This document shows, in pieces, positions 24,784 to 34,364 of a DNA stretch of 64,000 bases. Each line of letters begins with the position of its first letter. Position 1 is the first letter of the stretch. This DNA is from Cohnella phaseoli (GTDB lineage: Bacteria; Bacillota; Bacilli; Paenibacillales; Paenibacillaceae). A program made the position numbers and the translations under genes. A model generated the notes under the pieces. The model searched no databases. It saw only the letters and a list, made by a program, of their open reading frames with translations, and was not told the DNA's origin. The stretch is taken from NCBI RefSeq assembly GCF_003386235.1, contig NZ_QRDZ01000041.1, positions 23,614-87,613 on the forward strand. Reading direction: 5' to 3'.

Positions 24784-25776
24784 TCATTTTTCCTTACCCA
24801 GCTTCAGAACTTCTTCCTCGCTCAGCTCCGTCGCTTCTACGATTGTGCCGATATCGACTCCGAGCTTCAGCAGCTTGCGGGCCACCGTAATTTTTCCTTT
24901 TTGAATCCCCTCTTTCTCGCCTTCTCTCCTCCCCCTCTTCAACACTTCGGGGTCTATGAACGTCTTGATCATTCGGCTAACCTCCTCGGTTTGTTGATCG
25001 TCGCCGTAGCTGTTGTACAAATATTTTAAGATGCTGTCGAGAACCCGAAGCAGCCTGTCGATGTCGCCAAGCCGCAGCAGGCGTTGCTGGTGCAAATCCC
25101 GAATCGTGTCCAGCGTCTGTCCGACAACGGCCTTAAGCCGCTCGAACTCCTGGGCGAACAACCGCCTCTTCTCTTCGTCCGATCGACCGCTTGACGCGAT
25201 GCCGCGCATGCTTTTCCGTGAACGAAACACCTGCAAGGGGAGCAAAGCGATCAAGCGGCGCTCCTGCAAATCGCGAGGGGTTAGCGTCCAGTAGCGCAGC
25301 GTCGGAACCGTGTAGACCGTCTCCGAGCCGTTCGGCAGACGCAAGCGAAATGCCAGCTCGTCGCCGATCGCTTCGTTTTCCTCCAGGAAAATGACGATTT
25401 GACGGGGAAACGCCAGCAGCTGCGGTTCGTTGTCTTCCTCAACCCCGACCGCCAATTCCACCGCTTTTTCAAAGCCGTATCTAAACATTCGAATGATCAT
25501 CGACTGATCGTTTAACGTCTGAAACTCGACATGATAATGATAAGTGCCGCGAACGGTCGTCAGCTTCAAAAATAGATCGCCGACAATGCGATCGTACGCG
25601 TCCGTCACAAACTCCGAGTTGCCGTAGTGAATCGATTGAACTTCCTCGCTGGCGAACTGCTCTCCGAACAAGCCGTTGACGAGCTGCACGGTCAGCCGCT
25701 TCGATAGGCGGAACAGAACGCGCAGCATTTGATCGAGCTTAAGTCTTTCCTTATTGCCGCGATCCGATGGCTTCAT
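24784..25776 (-). CDS. Rpn family recombination-promoting nuclease / putative transposase
   Basis: About 330 residues from ATG 25776 (AAGGAAG upstream; an earlier in-frame ATG lies in the flanking repeat and has no ribosome site). The N-terminal half has the PD-(D/E)XK-like pattern of the Rpn/YhgA family: VTDAYDRIVGDLFLKLTTVR (Asp) and YHYHVEFQTLNDQSMIIRMF (ExQ motif). The C-terminus has the coiled REGEKEGIQKGKITVARKLL segment typical of these proteins. Members are Ca-dependent nucleases that promote RecA-independent recombination. It is bracketed by direct repeats at 24650-24730 and 25801-25884. Confidence 0.82.
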   Translation of the reverse strand: MKPSDRGNKERLKLDQMLRVLFRLSKRLTVQLVNGLFGEQFASEEVQSIHYGNSEFVTDAYDRIVGDLFLKLTTVRGTYHYHVEFQTLNDQSMIIRMFRYGFEKAVELAVGVEEDNEPQLLAFPRQIVIFLEENEAIGDELAFRLRLPNGSETVYTVPTLRYWTLTPRDLQERRLIALLPLQVFRSRKSMRGIASSGRSDEEKRRLFAQEFERLKAVVGQTLDTIRDLHQQRLLRLGDIDRLLRVLDSILKYLYNSYGDDQQTEEVSRMIKTFIDPEVLKRGRREGEKEGIQKGKITVARKLLKLGVDIGTIVEATELSEEEVLKLGKEK

Positions 25777-25800
25777 TATACTACACTTCCTTTCCGGCTT

Positions 25801-25884
25801 CATGGCACAAAAAAAAGCACACCCCCGAGCGCTTCAAGCGCGCAATGGAGTGTGCTTCACTCACCGAAATTCCTTAATTTGTAG
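25801..25884 (-). repeat. ~80-bp direct repeat, right copy, with terminator hairpin
   Basis: Same orientation as 24650-24730 and roughly 80 percent identical by eye. On the minus strand the stem AGCACACTCC / GGGGGTGTGCT is followed by eight or more T residues. It probably ends transcription of the kinase gene at 25955 and insulates the Rpn gene from it. Confidence 0.8.
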
Positions 25885-25954
25885 ATTTATTGTAGCAGAC
25901 GCGCGCTCGCAAGTAAAGTCCGATAAGCCTCCCAGCCTGCGGTAGCCCGTTCAA

Positions 25955-27715
25955 TTAGCTCTCTCCTGAAGGAGGCGGGGAGCCCATATTCAAAGGCAGC
26001 TTAATTCTCACCTGAGTCCCGATGCCTCTTCTGCTGAACAGTTCAACGCCGTAGCCCGGCCCGTAGGCCAACTGAATCCGCTCATGGACGTTACGGATGC
26101 CGTATCCGGCGTCCATATGGGATTGCAAAGCGTTCCCCGCCTGCTCCGCGGTCATTCCCGCCCCGTCGTCGACGACTTCGAAGATCATCCCGTCGCCTTC
26201 GCGATACAGACGAATAATGATATTCAAAGTTTGGTTGTCGTCCCATATAGCGTGATTGATGGCATTCTCGACAAAAGGCTGCAGCATCAGCTTTAAAGTG
26301 GGATAAGGATATAACGACTCGTCGATCTGCCAGTGAACTCGAAATAAACTCTCAAACCTCATCTGTTGAATCGCGATATAGTGACGGGTAATGTCCAATT
26401 CCTTCTGCACAAGAATATTCTTTTTCCCTTTATTGAGAGACGTCTTATAGAAATTGGAGAGATGGGATACGACTCTGCCGACTTCCGGATCTTGGTTGCG
26501 GATAGCGAGAGACGAGATGATCGACAGCGTATTGTATAGAAAATGCGGGTTGATCTGGCTTTGCAGTGCGTATAATTCGGCTTCCTTCTTCAAGATTTCT
26601 TTCTTATATACTTCGTTAATCAGTTCGTTTAATCGATGTCTCATCACATGAAAAGCCTCGGCGAACTGCCCAATCTCGTCCCTTCCCCATCCTTGGGTAT
26701 CAAAGATGAAATCCTCGTTCTCCACTTTGCGAATGTAACGGTAAAGCGTCAGGAAGCGATTCGAAAAATAGCGCGAGGTCAGGAAAATAAGCACGACCGC
26801 CAGCACAACGCTTAATCCGGACATCAGCAGCATCCGATTGGTTTCCTGCCGGACGTCGGATAAGACGAAGCCGAGCGGCACGACAGAGACCGTCTTCCAA
26901 CCGAACTTCATGCTGTTGTACACGATCAACGATTGCTCTCCGTCGATGTCCGTTTCGAATGTCCCTACGCTCCCGTTCTCCCACGGGCCGGATCCGATCA
27001 GGGAGGACAGAGGCTTGGCGATTTGCTCCTTATTTTTGGCCGAAAGAATGATCCCGTCGCTGTTAACGATGTAAATATCCTTGTTTAACGTTTCCTTCTC
27101 GTAGAGCGAGTAGAGCACGTTCTCTTTAATATCGATCGTGAGAATTCCGTAAGGATACTGCAGCCTATGGTTATTCAGCAATCTGGCCAAGGTGAAGTTC
27201 GCTTTATCGCTGTTCACGATGCTGTAGATCGCGTCTCCGTACGACTTGGACAGCTTTTCATACCAGCTTTGGGACTTTAGCTCCTCGTCGATGTGCTTGA
27301 CGAACAAGCCGTCGCTCGGAATCGTCTCGTTGTACGGGTACAGAGTAATGGCCTCAATATCGGCATTGGCGGCCATCACGCCATATAAGAGGTCGTTGAT
27401 ATAGTCGTAGGCTTCCACGAACTCGATGCTTTTGTCGTACGTTTGGGCCAAATATTCCTTCAAAGTCGTGTCCATGTAAAGCAGGCTCGATATTTGTTTA
27501 TACGTTTCCAGACGGTTCTCGATGTTGTTATTGATTTGGGCATTCATCGTATTCATATTCTCGTGCGTTTGCCTGACCAATTGGCGTTCGGTGACGGTGT
27601 AGGAATAGAAGGAGACGAAGAGCAGCGGTATAACCGATGCAAACAGAAATAAGACGAGCAGCTTCCCCCGAATCGGCAAATTCATGAAAAAGAGCTTCAT
27701 TTTCCGCAGCATCAT
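25955..27715 (-). CDS. YesM-type sensor histidine kinase
   Basis: 586 residues: a first membrane segment near 18-35 (KLLVLFLFASVIPLLFVSFY), an extracytoplasmic sensor of ~250 residues, a second membrane segment (MLLMSGLSVVLAVVLIFLTS), HAMP, phospho-acceptor His in LQSQINPHFLYNTLSIISSL, N box PFVENAINHAIW and G box DDGAGM. Start ATG 27715 lies one base after the regulator stop, and AAGGCTGTGAG at that stop is its ribosome site, so the two genes are co-translated. It probably senses galactoside availability for the divergent importer. Confidence 0.9.
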   Translation of the reverse strand: MMLRKMKLFFMNLPIRGKLLVLFLFASVIPLLFVSFYSYTVTERQLVRQTHENMNTMNAQINNNIENRLETYKQISSLLYMDTTLKEYLAQTYDKSIEFVEAYDYINDLLYGVMAANADIEAITLYPYNETIPSDGLFVKHIDEELKSQSWYEKLSKSYGDAIYSIVNSDKANFTLARLLNNHRLQYPYGILTIDIKENVLYSLYEKETLNKDIYIVNSDGIILSAKNKEQIAKPLSSLIGSGPWENGSVGTFETDIDGEQSLIVYNSMKFGWKTVSVVPLGFVLSDVRQETNRMLLMSGLSVVLAVVLIFLTSRYFSNRFLTLYRYIRKVENEDFIFDTQGWGRDEIGQFAEAFHVMRHRLNELINEVYKKEILKKEAELYALQSQINPHFLYNTLSIISSLAIRNQDPEVGRVVSHLSNFYKTSLNKGKKNILVQKELDITRHYIAIQQMRFESLFRVHWQIDESLYPYPTLKLMLQPFVENAINHAIWDDNQTLNIIIRLYREGDGMIFEVVDDGAGMTAEQAGNALQSHMDAGYGIRNVHERIQLAYGPGYGVELFSRRGIGTQVRIKLPLNMGSPPPSGES

Positions 27716-27716
27716 C

Positions 27717-29291
27717 TCACAGCCTTAACGTTTGTTTGCGGTATTGGTTAGGCGTTAGTCCTATTCGCTTCAGAAAAATGGCGCAAAAATGCGACGGATT
27801 CTCGTACCCGACTTTTAACGAAATTTCATGGATTTTAAGCGCGCTGTTGCGCAGCATGTTCGACGCATGCTCCATTCGAACTTGCGTTACGTATTCGAGA
27901 ACGGTGCTTCCTGTATGCTCTTTGAAAATGGTGCGCAAATAATTCGGAGACATAAACACCCGCTCCGCCAAATATTCGATCGTAAGCGGCTGGGCATATT
28001 GTTCCGAAATCAGCTTCTTAAGCTGGCCGACCGTTACCGCATGCTTGTCCGTCTCCTGCTCGGCGATGCGCTCGATCAGCTTCAGGACGGTTTTGCGTAT
28101 CGTCTGCTCCATGTAAGGCACGCTCTCGATCACGGCCAGCTTGCCGATCAATGCCGCTTTGTCCTCCATTTTTTCTTTTATTCCGAGATGGGCCGCTACA
28201 TGTTCCCCGTAGATTTGATCTAGAAGCCTTAAGCATGCCTGCTCGATCGGTTCGATAGACATCCCTGCTCCTTCGATCAAGGAAGAGAAATAATCTCGCA
28301 ACCAAACGGCAGCCTCCTGCGGCTTCCCTTGCCGAATATTCGCATGTAGGGAATCGACGGAAGGTGTCCGTTCGGCGAAGGAAGCTGCCGACAAGGAAGC
28401 TTGCTCCGCCAACTCGTCCGCGACGATCAAATGACCCGCTCCGTACAGGAAAACATGACGATCCCGCATGTCCATCAAAACTCGAAACAAATCGGAGAGC
28501 CGTTCCAGCTTCGCCGGTTGAGGATGAGCGCATAACGTGACCCATTGGGATAAGGAGCCCAGCTCCCGGTACCAGGGCATTACGTTGTCTGTCGGCTCGT
28601 TAGCGCTGATCGCGAGATGCTGGCGTTCGTTCAAGGAGACGATCAATGCGCCGTGTCCGATCGCCAGACGTTCGATCTCTTTCTCAATCCTCAGGATTGC
28701 CGCTGGACCGTCTGCTACATATCTCGATAAGGCCGCGTATTCATCGATCGTGATCAGGGAAAAAGTGAATTTTCCGGTTTCCGAGATAAGGAGCTCAAGC
28801 TTTAAGCTTAGAATTTCATCCGCCTTTGATTTCTGGACGGCTTCGTCCTTCTCGTTCAGCAGATCTTTAATATATTGGATCGCCAGCGCACGCGAGGAAA
28901 GCTTGACTCGCTGCTCATCCGCGCATCTCAGCTTGACCTTCTCCATCAGACTTCGAAGCTCCCCCATATCTAGCGGCTTGAGCAAGTAGCCCATCGCTTC
29001 CACATGAAGCGCGGATTTAACATAGAGGAAATCGTCGTGGCCGCTTAGGAAGACGATTTTAAGGTGGGGAAGCAGACCGCGGGCGATCGTCGCGAATTCT
29101 ATTCCGTCCATGATCGGCATTTTGACGTCCGTAATGACGATATCCGGAAGCAGCTCGCCGATTTTCGCTAAAGCCTCTTTCCCGTTCTTGGCCGTTCCTA
29201 CGATCTCGAAGCCCATATCGGGCCAAGGCACGAAGTTCTGCAAGGTGTCCAACTCCAGACGTTCGTCATCCACCAGAAGAATCGTATGCAT
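27717..29291 (-). CDS. YesN-type response regulator with AraC DNA-binding domain
   Basis: About 524 residues from ATG 29291 (MHTILLVDDE; AAGGGG upstream); an in-frame ATG 17 codons earlier would add a non-conserved leader. The receiver has LLVDDERLEL, phospho-Asp in IVITDVKMPIMDG and Lys in GYLLKPLDMG. The C-terminal AraC domain has TIEYLAERVFMSPNYLRTIF and IHEISLKVGYENPSHFCAIF. It is divergent from the alpha-galactoside importer operon at 29491 and cotranscribed with its kinase, so that operon is the likely target. Confidence 0.92.
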   Translation of the reverse strand: MHTILLVDDERLELDTLQNFVPWPDMGFEIVGTAKNGKEALAKIGELLPDIVITDVKMPIMDGIEFATIARGLLPHLKIVFLSGHDDFLYVKSALHVEAMGYLLKPLDMGELRSLMEKVKLRCADEQRVKLSSRALAIQYIKDLLNEKDEAVQKSKADEILSLKLELLISETGKFTFSLITIDEYAALSRYVADGPAAILRIEKEIERLAIGHGALIVSLNERQHLAISANEPTDNVMPWYRELGSLSQWVTLCAHPQPAKLERLSDLFRVLMDMRDRHVFLYGAGHLIVADELAEQASLSAASFAERTPSVDSLHANIRQGKPQEAAVWLRDYFSSLIEGAGMSIEPIEQACLRLLDQIYGEHVAAHLGIKEKMEDKAALIGKLAVIESVPYMEQTIRKTVLKLIERIAEQETDKHAVTVGQLKKLISEQYAQPLTIEYLAERVFMSPNYLRTIFKEHTGSTVLEYVTQVRMEHASNMLRNSALKIHEISLKVGYENPSHFCAIFLKRIGLTPNQYRKQTLRL

Positions 29292-29490
29292 CCCGTATCT
29301 CGCCCCTTGTCGCCGCGATTTGAATGATTCTAAGTATCCCACTCTCGTAAAATGCCTGTCAATTCGCTCCGAAGCAGTTTCGTTCGTTTGCGGTATAAAT
29401 CAGTGGAACTCGTTATGGATATCGCGATTCGGCGGCCCAATAATAGAGACAAGCGGCCGGCGCTTACGAAATGAGGTGGTTCCGATCAGC

Positions 29491-30432
29491 GTGATCAATC
29501 AGGCATCGAGACTCAAACTAAGTAAAAAAATAGTCAAGCAGCGTTATCTTTATCTCATGCTTGTCCCCGGATTCATCTGGGCCATTCTGTTCTCCTACGG
29601 GCCGATGCTGGGCTTGTATATGGCATTCGTGGATTACAAGCCGACTCTCGGAAACTTCTGGTCGACCTTCCTGAACAGCGAGTTCGTCGGGTTTCAGTGG
29701 TTTACGCTCTTCTTCGCGGGGGACGATTTCTTATTGATTATGAGAAATACCTTGGTTTCGAGCATGCTGACGATCGGCATTGGATTTCTGGTCCCGATCC
29801 TCATCGCCGTTGCTCTGAACGAGGTCAGAAGCGCATCCTTCAAGCGCATCGTCCAAACGGCGTCCTACATGCCGTACTTTATCTCATGGGTAATCGCGGC
29901 GAATATTTTCGTCACGTTGTTGTCCGCGGACGGCGTCGTTAACGAACTGCTGAAGCTGCTCGGCCTGACCAAGGAAAGCGTGCTTTTTCTGCAGGAAGGG
30001 AAATACTTTTGGGGAATCGTCGCCGGAGCCAATACGTGGAAGGAAATGGGCTATAGTTCGATCATCTATTTGGCCGCCATTGCCTCGATTAACCCCGAGC
30101 TATACGAGGCCGCCAAAGTAGACGGAGCGACGAGAGTGAAGCAAATCTTCCATATCACTCTGCCGCTGCTTAAGCCGACGATCGTAATTTTGCTTATTCT
30201 TGCCGTAGGGAACATCGTCAATACCGGATTCGACCAATATTTCCTGCTGGGCAATTCGCTTAATCGCGATTATTCCGACGTTATCGATACGTATTCCTTC
30301 CGCTACGGCATCCAGAACGGCATGTTCTCCTATGCATCCGCAGTCGGATTGTTCAAGTCGGTCGTCGCTTTCATCATGGTGCTCGGCGTTAACTCTCTGG
30401 CCCGACGCATGAACAATAATTCGCTGTTCTAA
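29491..30432 (+). CDS. Carbohydrate ABC transporter permease (LplB-type)
   Basis: 313 residues from GTG 29491, with GAGGTGG at 29473; the reading frame stays open upstream, but that sequence overlaps the divergent regulator and lacks family similarity. YLYLMLVPGFIWAILFSYGP is the first of six membrane segments. The EAA loop is ELYEAAKVDGATRVKQIFHI, and the C-terminal SLARRMNNNSLF matches the LplB group. First gene of the operon 29491-34326. No ATPase gene is present, as in other MsmX-dependent importers. Confidence 0.88.
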   Translation: MINQASRLKLSKKIVKQRYLYLMLVPGFIWAILFSYGPMLGLYMAFVDYKPTLGNFWSTFLNSEFVGFQWFTLFFAGDDFLLIMRNTLVSSMLTIGIGFLVPILIAVALNEVRSASFKRIVQTASYMPYFISWVIAANIFVTLLSADGVVNELLKLLGLTKESVLFLQEGKYFWGIVAGANTWKEMGYSSIIYLAAIASINPELYEAAKVDGATRVKQIFHITLPLLKPTIVILLILAVGNIVNTGFDQYFLLGNSLNRDYSDVIDTYSFRYGIQNGMFSYASAVGLFKSVVAFIMVLGVNSLARRMNNNSLF

Positions 30433-30445
30433 GGAGGAGGGAAAC

Positions 30446-31339
30446 ATGAGAAGTCGGGATACGCTGATGAACTGGTCGGGCAATATTTTGTTATACGGAT
30501 TTCTAAGTCTGTTGTTCCTTGTGACCTTTTTTCCTTTTTGGCAAATTTTTGTCTTGTCCATTAACGACGGAACCGATTCCTTAAGGGGCGGATTTCTGCT
30601 CTGGCCGCGCGACGTTAGCCTGGAAAGCTACTCCGCCGTCTTCTCGAATCCGGAGATTCTAACCTCGGTTAAAGTGACGCTGCTCCGTACGGTTCTGGGG
30701 GTACCGCTATCCGTTTTCTGTATCGCCCTTCTCGCCTACGTGTTGAGCAAGAAAGATCTCGTCGGGAGCAGATTCGTCAATTTATTTTTCGTATTCACGA
30801 TGTATTTCAGCGGAGGCTTGATCCCGACTTATATGATCGTGAAGTCGTTGGGTTTGATTGACAACTTCCTGGTCTTTCTTTTTCCGGGATTAATCAATAT
30901 TTTTTGGATGGTGCTGATCCGTACCTTTATGGAGGGACTGCCGAGGGAGCTTGAGGAATCGGCCCAGATCGACGGCGCCAACGACGTGAAAATCTTCGTT
31001 AAAGTCATTTTGCCGGTATGCGTTCCCGTGCTGGCCACCGTCGGATTGTTCTCGGCGATCTCTCATTGGAACGCCTGGTACGACTCCTACATCTATACGT
31101 ACAACCCGGATCTCAAGACGCTGCAGGCCGTGCTGGTGAAAATTCTCAATCAATATCAAACCGGAGATATGCTTAACGAAGCGCAGCAGCTAGCCAATGA
31201 ATCCAAGAAAATACCGGTTACGGGCGAGAGCATTCGTATGACGGTGACGATGGTCGCTACCTTGCCTATTATTCTCGTCTATCCTTTTGTCCAACGGTTC
31301 TTCCTGAAAGGCATGCTGCTCGGAGCCGTCAAAAACTAA
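30446..31339 (+). CDS. Carbohydrate ABC transporter permease (LplC-type)
   Basis: 297 residues, six membrane segments. ILLYGFLSLLFLVTFFPFWQ is near the N-terminus; the EAA loop is ELEESAQIDGANDVKIFVKV; the C-terminus FVQRFFLKGMLLGAVKN matches the LplC/YtcP group. It lies 13 bp after its partner with AGGAGGG in between. The position in front of an alpha-galactosidase gene points to alpha-galactosides as transported substrate. Confidence 0.92.
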   Translation: MRSRDTLMNWSGNILLYGFLSLLFLVTFFPFWQIFVLSINDGTDSLRGGFLLWPRDVSLESYSAVFSNPEILTSVKVTLLRTVLGVPLSVFCIALLAYVLSKKDLVGSRFVNLFFVFTMYFSGGLIPTYMIVKSLGLIDNFLVFLFPGLINIFWMVLIRTFMEGLPRELEESAQIDGANDVKIFVKVILPVCVPVLATVGLFSAISHWNAWYDSYIYTYNPDLKTLQAVLVKILNQYQTGDMLNEAQQLANESKKIPVTGESIRMTVTMVATLPIILVYPFVQRFFLKGMLLGAVKN

Positions 31340-31360
31340 TTCAATCAAGGAGGCATTCGA

Positions 31361-32656
31361 GTGCCTAAAATTACTTTCATCGGAGCGGGAAGCTCGATAT
31401 TCGCTAAAAATATTCTTGGAGACTGCATGAGAACGCCATCGCTTGAGAATGCCCATATGGCCTTGTACGATATTAATATGGAGCGCTTGAGCCAATCGGA
31501 AAAAATGCTGCAAAACCTCAATCAAAACCTAGGCGGCAAGGCGACTGTCAAAGCCTATACGGACCGTAAGGAAGCGCTGCGCGGAGCGGACTATGTCATT
31601 AACGCGATCGCCGTAGGAGAATTGATACCGACAATTTCGTCGGACTTCGAGATTCCTGAGAAATACGGACTTTATCAGACGGTAGCCGACACGCTGGGCA
31701 TGGGAGGCCTGTTCAGGGGGCTTCGGACGATTCCCGTCATGCTGGATATGGCCAAGGATATGGAGGAAGTATGTCCCGATGCGTGGATGCTGAATTATAC
31801 GAATCCGATGGCGATCGTCACCGGCGCGATGCAGCAAGCAACCGGAATCAAAACCGTAGGACTGTGCCATAGCGTCCAAACCTGTGCCCGCGAGCTGCTG
31901 GAAGGCTTGGGAATGGATCATCGGGACGTTCGTTGGAAAATCGGCGGCATTAACCATCAAGCTTGGCTGCTGGAGATTACGAAGGACGGGCAGGATCTCT
32001 ATCCGGAAATCAAACGCAGAGCCGCCGACCGCACAGAGCTTCATACGGATATGGTGCGCTACGATTTCATGAAGCTGTTCGGCTACTTCGTTACGGAATC
32101 CAGCTCGCATGGATCGGAGTATGTGCCGTATTATCACAAGCAGCGTTATCCCGAGCTTAAAGAAAAGTACTCCTTGCCTACGAACGGATATAAAAACTGG
32201 GGAAAAGGCAAAGCTTCCTTCTGGAAGGAAGTCAACGACATGATCGAGAATCGCAATCTCACCCATGAGCGCTCCCATGAATATGCCTCTTACATTATGG
32301 AAGCAATGGAAACGAACGTCCCCTTCGAAATCGCGGGAAATGTGCTGAATACGGGCGGACTGATCAGCAATCTGCCGGAAAAAGCGTGCGTGGAGGTTCC
32401 CTGCATGGTGAATGCCAACGGAATTCTTCCTACGCGCTTCGGGGAATTGCCGCCGCAATGCGCCGCGCTTAACCGGACGAATATCAATATGCAGCTGTTG
32501 ACGATCGAAGCCGCATTAACGGGTAAAAGGGAGCATGTCTACCATGCCGCCATGTTGGACCCGCACACCTCCGCCGAGCTGTCGCTCGACGACATCGTCA
32601 GCATGTGCGACGAAATGCTTGAAGCCAATCAATCTTTCTTGTCTTATATCAAGTAA
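31361..32656 (+). CDS. melA: GH4 alpha-galactosidase, MelA-like
   Basis: 431 residues from a GTG with AGGAGG. The N-terminal ITFIGAGSSIFAKNILGD is the NAD-binding Rossmann loop of GH4, a family that cleaves glycosides by a redox-elimination mechanism needing NAD and a divalent metal. The metal-binding Cys and His are in GLCHSVQTC (near 170) and GINHQAW (near 200). The CHSVQ form and the close overall match to Bacillus MelA favour alpha-galactosidase over the phospho-glycosidase branches. Cytosolic. It sits inside the importer operon, so it would hydrolyse melibiose/raffinose-type sugars after uptake. It has no internal irregularity. Confidence 0.88.
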   Translation: MPKITFIGAGSSIFAKNILGDCMRTPSLENAHMALYDINMERLSQSEKMLQNLNQNLGGKATVKAYTDRKEALRGADYVINAIAVGELIPTISSDFEIPEKYGLYQTVADTLGMGGLFRGLRTIPVMLDMAKDMEEVCPDAWMLNYTNPMAIVTGAMQQATGIKTVGLCHSVQTCARELLEGLGMDHRDVRWKIGGINHQAWLLEITKDGQDLYPEIKRRAADRTELHTDMVRYDFMKLFGYFVTESSSHGSEYVPYYHKQRYPELKEKYSLPTNGYKNWGKGKASFWKEVNDMIENRNLTHERSHEYASYIMEAMETNVPFEIAGNVLNTGGLISNLPEKACVEVPCMVNANGILPTRFGELPPQCAALNRTNINMQLLTIEAALTGKREHVYHAAMLDPHTSAELSLDDIVSMCDEMLEANQSFLSYIK

Positions 32657-32691
32657 TTTTATGCGGAGCCTACTCTAAGGGGGATACGACC

Positions 32692-34326
32692 ATGTTAAAG
32701 ATAAACAGAAAGATTGCGATTGCGGGAATGCTTTCCCTGGTTCTGCTGATGACCGCTTGCTCGGGCAAATCGGGCAACGATCCGGCGCAATCGCCGGCTG
32801 CCCAGGGATCCGGACAATCGTCGGCAGGCTCGGAGCCGGAGAAGAAAGAAACGATCACGCTGAGCTTTTTCGATAAAAACACGGGCGACCAATTCAACAA
32901 TCCCGTTGCGCAGGAAATTACGAAAAGGACCGGAATTACGTTCCAGATTCAGCAGCCGACGGGCAATCCCGACGAAAAGCTTAATCTGATGCTGACCAGC
33001 AACGATCTTCCGGATATCGTGCTGATGGATCGTCGCAGCGACATCGTCAATAAATATATCGCCGCAGGCGCCTTAGTTCCACTGAATGACCTGATCGATC
33101 AATACGGTCCCAACATCAAGGAGATGTACGGCGATGTACTGAACAAAAGCCGCTATCAGGACGGCAAAAATTATTATTTGAACAACTGGTACGGCATGGA
33201 CCCGGATCCGGGTTGGAGCATCAATATGAGAATGGATATCTTAAAAGAATTCGGCTACGGCGAAAAAGCGGAGAAAGGCGAAAGCTTCACCCAAGCGGAA
33301 TTCGTCGACTTGCTGCGCAAATTCAAAGAGAAATATCCACAGGTTAACGGCAAGGACTCGATTCCTTTTACCCTTAACGCGGATCATATGCCGACCATCG
33401 TAGGTACCTTCAAAGGTATGTACGGCATGAAAAGCTATTACGAAGTCGACGGCAAGCTGGAACTGGACGTACGCCATCCCCGTTATTTGGAGATGATCAA
33501 GTTCATTAACGGACTGCAAACTGAAGGACTGCTGGACAAGGAATGGGCGGTTAACAAAACGCAAATCTACGATCAGAAGACGACAAGCGGAAGAGTATTC
33601 GCAACGGGAGGCGGACTTCCGACGGAGCCGAACCGCCTGCTGAAGGAGCAATTCGGCGAAGAGACCGACAAGCAGTTCTATTCGTTCAAGGTCGTCGCGG
33701 ACGGCGTGGATCCTTCGCAAACTACGTTCGGTCCAAGAAGCTCGCTCGGCTGGGACGCGATCGGCATTACCGTCTCCAACAAGCATCCCGTTGAGACGAT
33801 CAAGATGATGGATTTCCTCGTTAGCGAAGAAGGACAATATTTGCTGCAATGGGGACTCGAAGGCACGCATTGGGATATGAAGGACGGCAAACATACGCCT
33901 CGGCCTGAAGTGCTTCAAGGCTTTAAGGACAACTGGAACGAATATTCGAAGACGACCGGCATCCGGAAATGGACCTGGTTCATCAAGAACGGCAACGGCA
34001 CGGACGGAACTCCTTACGACCTTGCGGCCAAGTACGACAAAGATCCGATTAGCGCTCACGCCTTGATTTCCATGAAGGATTCTACTTGGGACACTTCGCT
34101 CTACGACAATCTTGGTCCGCTAGGCGGAACGCCCGACGCCCTGATCGAGCAGAAGGTGAAAGACATCGTGGACAAGGGCTTTACGTCGATGGTTTATGCC
34201 GAATCCGCAGCGGAAGCGGAGAACGCATACAACAAAATGATCGGCAATCTGCAAGCCAACAAGGCGGAGAAGATTGAAGAAATCTATTCGAAAAATTACG
34301 CCGAGCGCGTTAATCTGTGGAAGTAA
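32692..34326 (+). CDS. Extracellular solute-binding lipoprotein (sugar ABC importer)
   Basis: 544 residues. Signal peptide with lipobox LLMTACSGK, a Ser/Gly/Gln-rich linker, then the family 1 binding-protein fold (NDLPDIVLMDRRSDIVNKYI near 105; NMRMDILKEFGYGEKAEKGE near 175; AIGITVSNKHPVETIKMMDF near 355). AAGGGGGA precedes ATG. Last gene of the operon; in the first sugar locus the binding protein is first. It would capture an alpha-galactoside and hand it to the permeases encoded upstream. Confidence 0.92.
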   Translation: MLKINRKIAIAGMLSLVLLMTACSGKSGNDPAQSPAAQGSGQSSAGSEPEKKETITLSFFDKNTGDQFNNPVAQEITKRTGITFQIQQPTGNPDEKLNLMLTSNDLPDIVLMDRRSDIVNKYIAAGALVPLNDLIDQYGPNIKEMYGDVLNKSRYQDGKNYYLNNWYGMDPDPGWSINMRMDILKEFGYGEKAEKGESFTQAEFVDLLRKFKEKYPQVNGKDSIPFTLNADHMPTIVGTFKGMYGMKSYYEVDGKLELDVRHPRYLEMIKFINGLQTEGLLDKEWAVNKTQIYDQKTTSGRVFATGGGLPTEPNRLLKEQFGEETDKQFYSFKVVADGVDPSQTTFGPRSSLGWDAIGITVSNKHPVETIKMMDFLVSEEGQYLLQWGLEGTHWDMKDGKHTPRPEVLQGFKDNWNEYSKTTGIRKWTWFIKNGNGTDGTPYDLAAKYDKDPISAHALISMKDSTWDTSLYDNLGPLGGTPDALIEQKVKDIVDKGFTSMVYAESAAEAENAYNKMIGNLQANKAEKIEEIYSKNYAERVNLWK

Positions 34327-34364
34327 CTAGGTTCGGGATTCGTCTGTCTCATAAGTAAAAAGAA

